Source of the DNA: Caballeronia sordidicola
Lineage (GTDB): Bacteria > Pseudomonadota > Gammaproteobacteria > Burkholderiales > Burkholderiaceae
NCBI RefSeq assembly: GCF_002220365.1
Contig: NZ_MTHB01000256.1
Coordinates: 62,001 to 126,000, forward strand
Reading direction: 5' to 3'
Length of the DNA stretch: 64,000 bases
A program made the translations under genes and the position numbers. Shown here piece after piece: positions 26,127 through 33,865 of the stretch (positions are counted from its first letter, which is position 1; every line of letters starts with the position of its first letter). A model generated the notes under the pieces. That model saw only the letters and a list, made by a program, of their open reading frames with translations, did no database searches and was not told the origin of the DNA.

Positions 26127-27035
26127 TCATAACGGATGTTTACCCTCGCGTTCCGTTGTTTGAAGCGAATGAGTGTCCACTGTCTGCCAATATTGGACAA
26201 TTGCGTGAATCTCTGCTTCGATGCGTCGCACCGTGTCGATGATGCTTTGAATTCGGGCTTGCAAGACGACAGACTTGAATGGTTTGGTGATGACATCGGC
26301 GGCGCCCAGGTCGAGGGCTTGCTGTTCAGCGTCGACGTCGGCCGCCGGTGCGATATAAACAATCGGCACATGTTCGAGCGCCACCTCGGCTTTCAGTGCG
26401 GCGCAAATTTCAAAGCCGTCGTTGTGTGAGGTATGTGTGTCGAGAAGAATGAGGGTAGGCGCGTAACTACGCGCTAGTCGCAATGCTTCTTCGGAGGTGC
26501 CCGCAAAATGTAAGGTGCCTGTATTTTCCAGTGTTCGCCGCAAGAGTTGGATACCGGAAAGATCGTCCGCGATAATCAGCAGGTTAGGCTTTGCCGGAGT
26601 CACCGGCCATGTTCGTAACTTGCCGGCTCGACAGTCCCGATCAATATCCTTCACGACCTGTCTCACGCGGAGTTGGGCGCGCACGCGAGCCTTGAGTTGT
26701 GCTGCGATGAGCGGTTTCGTGACGTAATCCGCTGCACCTAGTCTCAACGCATCGACTTCCAGTGCGGGCGCGTCGTGGCTCGTCACGAAAATGATCGGGA
26801 CGTGTGCCAGACTTGCGTCGCTCTTAAGGACCTCGCATACGTCAAATCCGGTCATGCCCGGCATATCGGCATCAAGGAGAATAAGGTCAGGGGGAGCATC
26901 CTTCGCAAGCACAATGGCAGCTTCGCCTGAGGTGGCGAACCGTTGATCGGGGTACGCGTCAAGCATTTGGCCCATGATTCGAATGGTCGACGGATCGTCA
27001 TCTACTAAAAGAAGTCGCGCACTGTTTGCTGACAT
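26127..27035 (-). CDS. Dual-receiver response regulator without output domain
   Basis: A 302-residue protein of two CheY-like receiver domains. REC1 (about residues 6-122) has LLVDDDPST, LILLDADMPGMTG, VTSHD and YVTKPL. REC2 (about 150-265) has IIADDLSGIQ, LILLDTHTSHNDG and VITKPF, so both keep the phospho-Asp and Lys. A helical tail of about 35 residues follows. No DNA-binding or enzymatic output is visible, so it may act as a phosphate sink or adaptor. It is convergent with the REC-GGDEF gene across 66 bases holding a small CGCGTC-AAT-GACGCG hairpin, which may end both transcripts. Confidence 0.85.
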   Translation of the reverse strand: MSANSARLLLVDDDPSTIRIMGQMLDAYPDQRFATSGEAAIVLAKDAPPDLILLDADMPGMTGFDVCEVLKSDASLAHVPIIFVTSHDAPALEVDALRLGAADYVTKPLIAAQLKARVRAQLRVRQVVKDIDRDCRAGKLRTWPVTPAKPNLLIIADDLSGIQLLRRTLENTGTLHFAGTSEEALRLARSYAPTLILLDTHTSHNDGFEICAALKAEVALEHVPIVYIAPAADVDAEQQALDLGAADVITKPFKSVVLQARIQSIIDTVRRIEAEIHAIVQYWQTVDTHSLQTTEREGKHPL

Positions 27036-27324
27036 TCGGTTCTTCCTCAGGATTTTTTAATGTACGGCACCATGATGCGGCAATCCGACACAGCTTGATC
27101 GGGGGAAATGCGACGGCATTAGACCTTAAATCGTTTCTTGAAGCGGCCACGAAAATGGAGCGTTACCCTATTCTAATCTAGTGGTGGCCTGAAGGTCTGA
27201 TGATTAAGCGTCAAAGTCTAATAGCATAAGACAGCTGTATTTCATTGCGATCGAGGTTATTGCCTGGATGCCGATTGCTTACGCCCTCGCTAATTGATGA
27301 GTGGGAGGCATTGATAGACCGAAT

Positions 27325-27530
27325 TCTCAAGACTGCGCGCAAGAAGGAATTTCGTGAGTAAGCCGTAAAGTTGGTAATAACGGAAAGCACCGGTGCGTCA
27401 AAAGCCGTGCACTGACTTTCAATATCAGTGAAGACGTTGGCGACAGGGTATGGGCCGCGAAGGCCGGCAAGCCGTTGTTCAAAAGACCACCTGGCGCTGA
27501 CGATCTACTCCTCGATGATGGCGGGAGCAC
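27325..27530 (+). mobile_element. IS3-type transposase orfA remnant
   Basis: Reading plus-strand codons from 27329 gives KTARKKEFRE, a stop, AVKLVITESTGASKAVH, a stop, then LSISVKTLA. After a frame change it continues WAAKAGKPLFKRPPGA. This follows the IS3-family OrfA pattern KKEFREEAVKLVTETG...VSVKTLxxWV closely but is destroyed by two stops and a frameshift. No orfB, terminal inverted repeats or target duplication were found nearby. It occupies much of the 597-base gap between the two-receiver gene and the SDR gene; the remaining 27036-27324 shows no gene. Confidence 0.65.
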
Positions 27531-27632
27531 GATCGTCAGACTTCCGGCCTGAACTTGTTCGGCCGCCTTGCAGAGGCGACGCGTCCAATGCCGTTCTCGC
27601 GGCGCACCGCCTCCATCGCCGCACCCTGTTGC

Positions 27633-28394
27633 TCACTTGCCGCCAGTGACATCGAGGAATGTGCCGGTTATGAAGGAAGCCTCGGCGCTTGCTAGCCATA
27701 GGATCGCCCGCGCAACCTCTTCAGGCTGACCGCCTCTTCCCATGGGGATCGAGTCTTTGACGCGATCCACCCGTCCCGGCTCTCCGCCGCTAGCATGCAT
27801 GTCAGTGTAGATGTGCCCAGGGCGAATGCAGTTGACGCGTATCCCATCCCGCGCGACTTCTTTGGCAAAACCAATAGTGAATGTCTCGACGGCGCCCTTC
27901 GACGCAGCATAGTCGACATATTCGTTTGGACTGCCGAGCCGGGCCGATGCCGATGAGATGTTGATCACGGCGCCGCCCCGCCCATTGTGACGATACGACA
28001 TCCGCTTCACCGCTTGCTGTGCACAGAGGATAGGGCCGATCGAGTTGACCGCGAAGATACGCCGCATCCGCTCGAATTCGAGATCCTCCAGCCGGGACTG
28101 CGGCGCAATGATCGCGGCGTTATTCACCAGTACATCGATCCGGCCGAACTCCCGGTCGATCGCGGCGAACAGCTGAGCGATCTGCTCTGGATCCGCGCTA
28201 TCCGCGCGCACGGGTAAGGCCCGGCGCCCCACGGCTTCTACATCAGCCGCCACCGCTAGGGCGGCAGATTCGTTGGAGACGAAGCTTATTGCCACATCGT
28301 AGCCTTGTGCGGCAGCAAGACGCGCCGTCGCGGCGCCTACGCCGCGACCTCCGCCCGTTATCAGAATTAGCGGCGCCTGCGGGACGGTATCCAT
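27633..28394 (-). CDS. SDR-family oxidoreductase
   Basis: A 253-residue classical short-chain dehydrogenase/reductase. The cofactor motif is TGGGRGVG (residues about 13-20), the NNAA motif is LVNNAAI, and the catalytic Ser is in INISSAS. The YxxxK motif is YAASKG, with IRVNCIRPGHIYTDM after it. The end GTFLDVTGGK is typical. The Arg after the glycine motif and loop sequence suggest an NADP-type YgfF/glucose-1-dehydrogenase-like reductase. It stands alone behind an IS remnant. The substrate is unknown. Confidence 0.9.
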   Translation of the reverse strand: MDTVPQAPLILITGGGRGVGAATARLAAAQGYDVAISFVSNESAALAVAADVEAVGRRALPVRADSADPEQIAQLFAAIDREFGRIDVLVNNAAIIAPQSRLEDLEFERMRRIFAVNSIGPILCAQQAVKRMSYRHNGRGGAVINISSASARLGSPNEYVDYAASKGAVETFTIGFAKEVARDGIRVNCIRPGHIYTDMHASGGEPGRVDRVKDSIPMGRGGQPEEVARAILWLASAEASFITGTFLDVTGGK

Positions 28395-28456
28395 TTAGCG
28401 AACCTTCATGTGGTGGTGGGATGATGATTTGGGGTCGGGACGAAGGAATGCTGGCC

Positions 28457-28489
28457 GCTCATTGGCGGCTCATTGGCGACTCATTGGCG
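28457..28489 (+). repeat. Three tandem copies of an 11-bp unit
   Basis: GCTCATTGGCG (28457-28467), the same again (28468-28478), then ACTCATTGGCG (28479-28489), in the 248-base gap upstream of the SDR gene. It may be a slippage product or a cluster of binding sites; nothing else supports either reading. Confidence 0.75.
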
Positions 28490-28642
28490 AGCTTTAGCCG
28501 ATCCATCTCAACACAGATGGACGTAAGAATAACTATAGTGAAGCGCAAAGACAAAGCAGATTAATTGCTCGTCCGAGTTAGAAAAACTCTTTCGATGAAA
28601 AGCCTGCTGGCGTCCATGTGAGGTCTCGGAACCGGCTCTATT

Positions 28643-29425
28643 TCACCGGTCCCACACCTCGTGCGGCAGAGGCAACCCTTCCAGATCGGCCGCCGTCACC
28701 GGCTCGACCGGCTTGATACCGTCGCTCTCCAGCATCAACATGATCTGCCGGGTGTGCTGGGCGGCATGCCATGCGGTGCGTTCGAGGATTTCGTGGAATG
28801 GCCGGACGCCATAGTAGGTTTGCACCTTGAAGTCCATGCTCGCATTCTTCTGCGTTTCCCACCATGCCAGGAACCGCGCATGCACATCCTCGCCCCACTT
28901 GGCGATGTCCTCGCCGCTCCACTCATTGGGCGGAAGTTCATCAAATGATTCGAAGCGCAACGCAATACCTTGCGCGGCCTCCATGCCCATTTCGGCGACG
29001 CGGAACACGTGAAACGCGAGTCCCGCCGGCGTCCGGTTGCGGTTGCGAAAAACCATCTTGAGTTGCCCGGGCGCGAACTGACGCACGTAGCGTGCGGTCG
29101 CGCTCATCACCAAGTCGAGCTTTGCCACGAGTTGCGCGGGCGGAAGCGGTTCCATCACGCGGGTTTTCAGATCAAGGAACTTGATGACGTCGTGGATCGA
29201 TTGGCAGAACGTATAACGCTTGCCGATCGATACCACCGGCACGCTGCGCGCGCCAAGTTCTGTCAGTTGAGCACGTGCGGCGGGATCGTTATGAACGTCC
29301 AGTGATTCAAACTCTATACCCTGTTCCGTCAGAAATTCTTTCGTGCGCAAGCACGACGAGCACCCCGGTTGCCAGAACACTTTAATGTGCGCGGCGGTCG
29401 TTGGGTCAGTCGATGTCTCAGTCAT
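28643..29425 (-). CDS. Glutaredoxin-DinB fusion protein
   Basis: A 260-residue protein joining two domains rarely seen together. The N-terminal glutaredoxin fold (about residues 12-87) has KVFWQPGCSSC with active-site Cys22 and Cys25, cis-Pro63 in RSVPVV, and a GKRYTFCQ strand. The C-terminal DinB-like four-helix bundle (about 95-240) keeps the metal-binding triad: His139 (LAFHVF), His220 and His224 (WHAAQHTRQ). DinB proteins include thiol-dependent transferases and the mycothiol-dependent maleylpyruvate isomerase. A glutathione-linked isomerase or transferase is therefore a reasonable inference in this beta-proteobacterium. It starts 27 bases after the last ABC permease gene and is the terminal gene of that operon. 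Confidence 0.85.
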   Translation of the reverse strand: MTETSTDPTTAAHIKVFWQPGCSSCLRTKEFLTEQGIEFESLDVHNDPAARAQLTELGARSVPVVSIGKRYTFCQSIHDVIKFLDLKTRVMEPLPPAQLVAKLDLVMSATARYVRQFAPGQLKMVFRNRNRTPAGLAFHVFRVAEMGMEAAQGIALRFESFDELPPNEWSGEDIAKWGEDVHARFLAWWETQKNASMDFKVQTYYGVRPFHEILERTAWHAAQHTRQIMLMLESDGIKPVEPVTAADLEGLPLPHEVWDR

Positions 29426-29452
29426 GGTCGTTCTCCGGGATGAACGTGTCGG

Positions 29453-30229
29453 TCAAGGCGCTTTGATCAGGCGTTGATGCCACTTCAGCATCGCGAGATT
29501 CACTACAGTCGCGAAGATGAAAAGAAGACTCGCGAGCGCCATGATGGTCTGTGAATCGTTGCGGCTCATGGCAATCATCAGCATGTGTCCGATACCGCTT
29601 TGCGACGCGAACATCTCGCCTATCAGCGTGCCGAGCAGGGTCAGCGAAAAGCCGATACGCAAGCCCGCCAGCACTTCGGGCACGGCGGCCGGGAGCAATA
29701 CGTGACGCGCATACGACACCGGACTCAACCGGCACGCGCGTGCCGTGCGTGCGAACACGGGACGCATGTTGCGCACGGCGTTCATTGTGAAAATGGTGAT
29801 CGGGATGATGCCGTGGATCACACCGAAGGTGACCTTTGCATAAAGCCCGAGTCCGAACATCAGCAGTACGACGGGGTAGAGCGTGATCTTCGGAATGGCA
29901 TAGAACGCCATCAGGATCGGCTCGACGATGTCGCCTGCCAGGCGCTGCGCGCCGAGCACCAGGCCAAGACACACGCCGCCCATGCACGATATCGCGAAGC
30001 CCAGCGCGAACGCGACCGCCGTCACGCGCAGGTTCTCCGGAAAGTCGTCGTCGCTCATGATCGACTTGAGCTTGAGGAACGTAAGCCACGGACCGGGCAG
30101 CACCTCGGCGCCGAGCAGCGAGCTTGCCACCTGCCAAAGCGCGAGGAGCGCAACGACGAGCAGCGCGCCATCGCTCCACTTGCGGTGCTGATGCGCCGGC
30201 TTAAGTGTCGACGTCAGCAAGGTGCTCAT
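29453..30229 (-). CDS. ABC transporter permease (SsuC/TauC/NrtB type), second of two
   Basis: A 258-residue inner-membrane permease with six predicted helices (BPD_transp_1). The cytosolic EAA-type loop reads about RTARACRLSPVSYARHVLLP before PEVLAGLRIGFS. The C-terminal MLKWHQRLIKAP matches the family. Its ATG overlaps the upstream permease stop by ATGA. Two different permeases in one operon imply a heterodimeric channel. The family imports sulfonates, nitrate, thiamine precursors or aromatic acids, so the ligand is open. Confidence 0.88.
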   Translation of the reverse strand: MSTLLTSTLKPAHQHRKWSDGALLVVALLALWQVASSLLGAEVLPGPWLTFLKLKSIMSDDDFPENLRVTAVAFALGFAISCMGGVCLGLVLGAQRLAGDIVEPILMAFYAIPKITLYPVVLLMFGLGLYAKVTFGVIHGIIPITIFTMNAVRNMRPVFARTARACRLSPVSYARHVLLPAAVPEVLAGLRIGFSLTLLGTLIGEMFASQSGIGHMLMIAMSRNDSQTIMALASLLFIFATVVNLAMLKWHQRLIKAP

Positions 30230-30984
30230 GCGGACGCCCTCCGGGTGCGGCTGTAGAGACGTTCCTCGGCCATGTGCAGCAGCATGTTCAGCGTGCCCAC
30301 GAATACGAGCAGCAGAAGCATGAGGCCGTACATCGTCGGGTTGTCGAAGTTGTTATATGCATACGCGATCCGGAATCCGAAGCCTGAACCCGCCAGCACG
30401 AACTCGCCCGCGATCACTGCGATGAACGCATACACCACCGCCAATTTGACGCCCGTGAACACGTACGGCAGGCTTGCGGGCAGCGTGATCAGCCGGATTT
30501 CATCGATCGTGCTCATGCGCATCGCACGTGCCGAGCGCAACAGCACAGGCGCAACGCGTTCGAGTCCGTTGAGCGTGTTGGTCGCCATCGCGACGACGCC
30601 GAACAGAAAGCCGATCGCGACCAGCGGCCAGCGATTCAGGCCGAAGATGACGATCAGCACGGGATACACCACGAAGATAGGCACCGCGTAATACGAGAGC
30701 AGGAGCGGATCGACCACGCGGCGCAGGCGCGGCAGCTTGAAGAGGCACACGCCGAAAACGAAGCCGCCCGCGACCGCAAGCAGTACCGCGAGCGACGCAT
30801 TGGCGAGCGTCTGCAGGATGTCGTTCGTGTAGTCGCCTGACGCCAGCAGCGCCCACGCGCCTTCTGCCATTTTCGAGGGAGGAATGAACGAGACCGGATC
30901 GATCCACGCGCGCCGGCTCGCGATTTCCAGCGCGCCGACGAAGGCCACGACAAGCACCAGACGCCACCGCGCGGCGAGCTTCAT
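30226..30984 (-). CDS. ABC transporter permease (SsuC/TauC/NrtB type), first of two
   Basis: A 252-residue permease with six helices and an EAA loop near RSARAMRMSTIDEIRLITLP, followed by ASLPYVFTGVKLAVVYAFI. It overlaps the ATPase gene upstream and the second permease gene downstream, each by ATGA, so all are translated as a unit. It diverges clearly from its partner (little identity outside the EAA region), which supports a heterodimer rather than a recent duplication. Confidence 0.88.
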   Translation of the reverse strand: MKLAARWRLVLVVAFVGALEIASRRAWIDPVSFIPPSKMAEGAWALLASGDYTNDILQTLANASLAVLLAVAGGFVFGVCLFKLPRLRRVVDPLLLSYYAVPIFVVYPVLIVIFGLNRWPLVAIGFLFGVVAMATNTLNGLERVAPVLLRSARAMRMSTIDEIRLITLPASLPYVFTGVKLAVVYAFIAVIAGEFVLAGSGFGFRIAYAYNNFDNPTMYGLMLLLLVFVGTLNMLLHMAEERLYSRTRRASA

Positions 30985-31841
30985 GACTGGTTACCGAGCG
31001 CCTTGAGCGCTTCGCCTCGTAGCAGGCTCCAGACCTTCGCCGTCAGTTCGCCGAAGCGCGGGTCGAGCGCGGTGTTGCTGTCGCGCTGCCGTGACCAGCC
31101 AGTATGTATGGTCTCGATAAAGCGGCCCGGACAGGACGACATTACACCGATACGGTCGGAGAGCAGCACGGCTTCATCGATGGAATGGGTAATCAGCATC
31201 ACTGTCGCACCGGTCTCGCGCCACAGATTGAGCATCTCCTCACCCATCAGCAGGCGCGTTTGCTGGTCGAGCGCGCCGAAGGGTTCATCGAGCAGCATGA
31301 GGCGCGGACGAACGACCATTGCGCGGGCGATGCACACGCGCTGGCGCATGCCGCCCGAGAGTTGCACTGGATACGAATGCGTGAACGCCTTGAGGCCCAT
31401 GAACGCGAGCGCATGCTCCACCCGCTCGCGGATCTCGTTCTCGGGCACGCCGGCGCGGCGCGCGCCGAACGCGGCGTTGTCGTAGACGTCGAGCCACGGA
31501 AACGTAGCGTCCTCCTGGAAGACTATGGCGACCCCTTCCGGCACTTTGTCGCGCACCGGCACACCTTCAAACGTGACGGTCCCGGAACTCGCGGCATTAA
31601 GACCCGCGATGACGTCGAGCAGTGTGGACTTGCCGCAGCCGGACGGGCCGACCACGGAAAAAAACTCGCCCGCCTGGAGATTCAGGCTGACGGGTCCGAG
31701 TGCATGAAACGGCGGCTTGCCTTTCTGGCCGGCGTAGATGCGAGTGACGTCGGTGAGGGCGGCATGGATCGCGCAGGGCGTGCTATCTGGCGCGCGATCC
31801 GGCACGACCGTCAGCGGTACGCGTTTCATCGGCAACCTCAC
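30981..31841 (-). CDS. ABC transporter ATP-binding protein (SsuB/TauB/NrtD type)
   Basis: A 286-residue ATPase for the adjacent permeases. Walker A is GPSGCGKST, the Q-loop is IVFQED, the signature is LSGGMRQRV, Walker B is LMLLDEPFGALD, and the switch His is in LITHSIDEA. The first 20 or so residues are an unconserved extension. The GTG at 31841 overlaps the binding-protein stop (GTGA); an ATG four codons later is an alternative start. All catalytic residues are present, unlike the ATPase tail at the window start. Confidence 0.9.
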   Translation of the reverse strand: MRLPMKRVPLTVVPDRAPDSTPCAIHAALTDVTRIYAGQKGKPPFHALGPVSLNLQAGEFFSVVGPSGCGKSTLLDVIAGLNAASSGTVTFEGVPVRDKVPEGVAIVFQEDATFPWLDVYDNAAFGARRAGVPENEIRERVEHALAFMGLKAFTHSYPVQLSGGMRQRVCIARAMVVRPRLMLLDEPFGALDQQTRLLMGEEMLNLWRETGATVMLITHSIDEAVLLSDRIGVMSSCPGRFIETIHTGWSRQRDSNTALDPRFGELTAKVWSLLRGEALKALGNQS

Positions 31842-32824
31842 TTGGTACGCTCGCTTGCCGGCAGCATGGATTCATCGACGATTTTCTTCCAGTCGAACGG
31901 ACCCGGCTCGATCGCCTTGATCAGCACGAGACCCTTGACCACTTCGTCCATGCTCGTGTAGTTGAAGCGGCCGGTGCTCCAGTAGCTCGGGTCCGTGTCG
32001 AGGCAGTTGTCGATCGCGGATTTTGCGACGGCAGGGTCGATCTTGTAAGCCTTCGCGAGAATTTGTGCGGATTCCTCACGATGCGCAATGATGTACCGCA
32101 CGCCTTTGCTGCGCGCATCGATGATCGCCTTCACCGTATCCGGATGCGCCTTCAGGTAGTCGGTGCGTACGACGCCCACGGTCTGCGTCTCGGCGGGCAC
32201 GATGTCGGTCGAGCGGAACGCGATCCTCAATTGGTCCTTACGTGCGCTGAATGAGGGTTCGGTCATGTACGCGACATCCACGGCGTGCTGCTGCAGCGCG
32301 ATCATCATCGTGCCGGATGCACCCACTGGCTTGCGCTGAACCTGGCCGCTCAATCCCGCGCGATCGAGTCCGACGATCGTGATCATTTCGGTCATCGACT
32401 TCGGGCTGCTATAGCCGATGGTCTTGCCTTTCATCTGCGCGATGCCATTCACGTTGCCGTCCTTCAATTCCACCCATAGCAAGTCCGCGACGCTCTGCAC
32501 GCCGCTATGGACGATCGTGATCGGCACACCTTGCCTGATCGCGGCGATAGCCGCCGGCAACGCGACTTCGCCGTATGGAATCTCGGACGCCATCGCGTTA
32601 CGCACCGACGTGCCGCCACCCTCTGACGTGATGAAGCCGGTGACGTCGACGCCGTTCTGTTTGAAATAGCCTTTGTCCAGCGCCACCGCGAAGGGCACGC
32701 CATACATGCCATCGATCCAGTGCGTCACGGTCAGCGTGGCGGCCTGGCTGGTGTTGGCCGCAGCGCTCACGGTCACGAATGCGGCGCATGCGGCAAGCCG
32801 CACCAGGGCATGGATGGCTTTCAT
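31838..32824 (-). CDS. ABC transporter substrate-binding protein (NMT1/SsuA-like)
   Basis: A 328-residue periplasmic binding protein. The ATG at 32824 has CAGGAGA upstream and starts a signal peptide (MKAIHALVRLAACAAFVTV) cut near SQA. The mature domain fits NMT1/THI5 or SsuA-type proteins: GVPFAVALDKGYFKQNGVDV, then IRQGVPITIVHSG, MKGKTIGYSS and ALQQHAVDVAYMTEPS. It is the first gene of the minus-strand operon binding protein-ATPase-permease-permease-glutaredoxin/DinB, and is divergent from the GntR gene. A palindromic operator candidate lies 42 bases upstream. The ligand is unknown; context suggests a carboxylated or amide-containing compound. Confidence 0.88.
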   Translation of the reverse strand: MKAIHALVRLAACAAFVTVSAAANTSQAATLTVTHWIDGMYGVPFAVALDKGYFKQNGVDVTGFITSEGGGTSVRNAMASEIPYGEVALPAAIAAIRQGVPITIVHSGVQSVADLLWVELKDGNVNGIAQMKGKTIGYSSPKSMTEMITIVGLDRAGLSGQVQRKPVGASGTMMIALQQHAVDVAYMTEPSFSARKDQLRIAFRSTDIVPAETQTVGVVRTDYLKAHPDTVKAIIDARSKGVRYIIAHREESAQILAKAYKIDPAVAKSAIDNCLDTDPSYWSTGRFNYTSMDEVVKGLVLIKAIEPGPFDWKKIVDESMLPASERTK

Positions 32825-32865
32825 CGGCTGTCTCCTGAACATCAGGTTTTGGTTTGTCTGTGTCG

Positions 32866-32882
32866 AAAGTGTAGGACACTTT
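32866..32882. promoter_or_regulatory. Candidate GntR operator 1 (perfect inverted repeat)
   Basis: AAAGTGT-AGG-ACACTTT is a perfect 7-3-7 palindrome just upstream of the substrate-binding protein gene. The reverse strand reads AGTGTCCTACACTTT. The same core TGTCCTACACTTT recurs near the gntR start, suggesting a shared regulator, most simply the divergent GntR/FCD protein. Confidence 0.6.
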
Positions 32883-33012
32883 TGGAGGCACGGACGAGGG
32901 TAATGCATTCTTGTTTACACCTAATTGCCGGATTTATCCCTTTAAAAATGGCGTTTTTCCCTTTCCGATCAGGGTATATGCTGATGCCGATCGACCGGAT
33001 TGTCACTAGTTT

Positions 33013-33026
33013 TGTCCTACACTTTT
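33013..33026. promoter_or_regulatory. Candidate GntR operator 2
   Basis: TGTCCTACACTTTT, 49 bases upstream of the GntR gene, repeats the core of the palindrome at 32866-32882 with 13 identical bases on the opposite strand. Its left arm is imperfect (TTTTGT instead of AAGTGT). Position near the expected promoter fits autorepression. Confidence 0.55.
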
Positions 33027-33074
33027 GCTTGATACTTTAGCCAATCGGCACGGCAGCTTCCGCTGTGTCCAACC

Positions 33075-33803
33075 ATGCAGATCATGAATTACGAATCAGT
33101 CGAAGATGCTGACGACGCCGTCCAAGCCGTCCTCGAGCCGGTCTTGCGCACCGGCGAGACGGTCGATCGCACCGCCGACCTGCTCAAGCGCAAGATCCTC
33201 GAGGGCAGTCTCGTGCCCGGTCAGCGCTTGATATCGCGCGATCTGGTCGAAGAACTCGGCATCAGCCGCGGTCCGCTGCGCGAAGCGTTCCGGCGTCTTG
33301 CCGCCGATGGCCTCGTCGACCTCATTCCGAATCGCGGCGCGGTAGTACGCCGTCTATCCGTCGATGAAATCGCGCACATCTATCAGATTCGCGAGGCGCT
33401 CGAAGGGTATGCGGCGCGGCGCGCGGCCCAGATGATCGATGAGGGCGACAACCGCGCCCGCTTTACCGAGGTGCTTGAGCGTGGACGGCGTCATTTCACG
33501 CAGCCCGATTTCCAGGCGTTCGTGGTGGACAACCGGCAGTTCCACAGGATCATCGTGGACATGTGCGGGAATCCTCAATTAAGCGAATTGATCGACAAGT
33601 ATCAACTGCCGGTATTCATGATCCAGTTGCGCCAGCGCATTGGCGTTGACCAGATCGTGCGCAATTCCCTCGCTGAACATGAGGCGATCGCGACCGGAAT
33701 TCTGGCGGGCGACCCGGATGCCGCTGAAGAAGCCATGCGCCGGCACCTGTGGCATTCAGCCGATGAACTCGTCAAGCTGCCAGCGCTGAAGCTGCCTGAG
33801 TGA
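33075..33803 (+). CDS. GntR-family regulator (FadR/FCD subfamily)
   Basis: A 242-residue regulator. The N-terminal winged HTH (about residues 28-100) has LKRKILEGSLVPGQRLISRD, LGISRGPLREAFRRLAADG and NRGAVVRRLS. The C-terminal all-helical FCD domain (about 105-230) has IYQIREALEGYAARRAA and the metal-site pattern D...H, then H (NRQFHRIIVDMCGN and EHEAI). It lies between a divergent ABC operon and a downstream LeuC-LeuD-MFS-lyase operon 62 bases away, and probably controls both through the repeated TGTCCTACACTTT elements. FCD regulators typically sense small carboxylic acids, which matches the enzymes. Confidence 0.9.
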   Translation: MQIMNYESVEDADDAVQAVLEPVLRTGETVDRTADLLKRKILEGSLVPGQRLISRDLVEELGISRGPLREAFRRLAADGLVDLIPNRGAVVRRLSVDEIAHIYQIREALEGYAARRAAQMIDEGDNRARFTEVLERGRRHFTQPDFQAFVVDNRQFHRIIVDMCGNPQLSELIDKYQLPVFMIQLRQRIGVDQIVRNSLAEHEAIATGILAGDPDAAEEAMRRHLWHSADELVKLPALKLPE

Positions 33804-33865
33804 AATTAACGTGGTAGGCAAGGCGGCCGAGGGTTCCATCCCGCCCAACGAAGAGGTACCGACGC

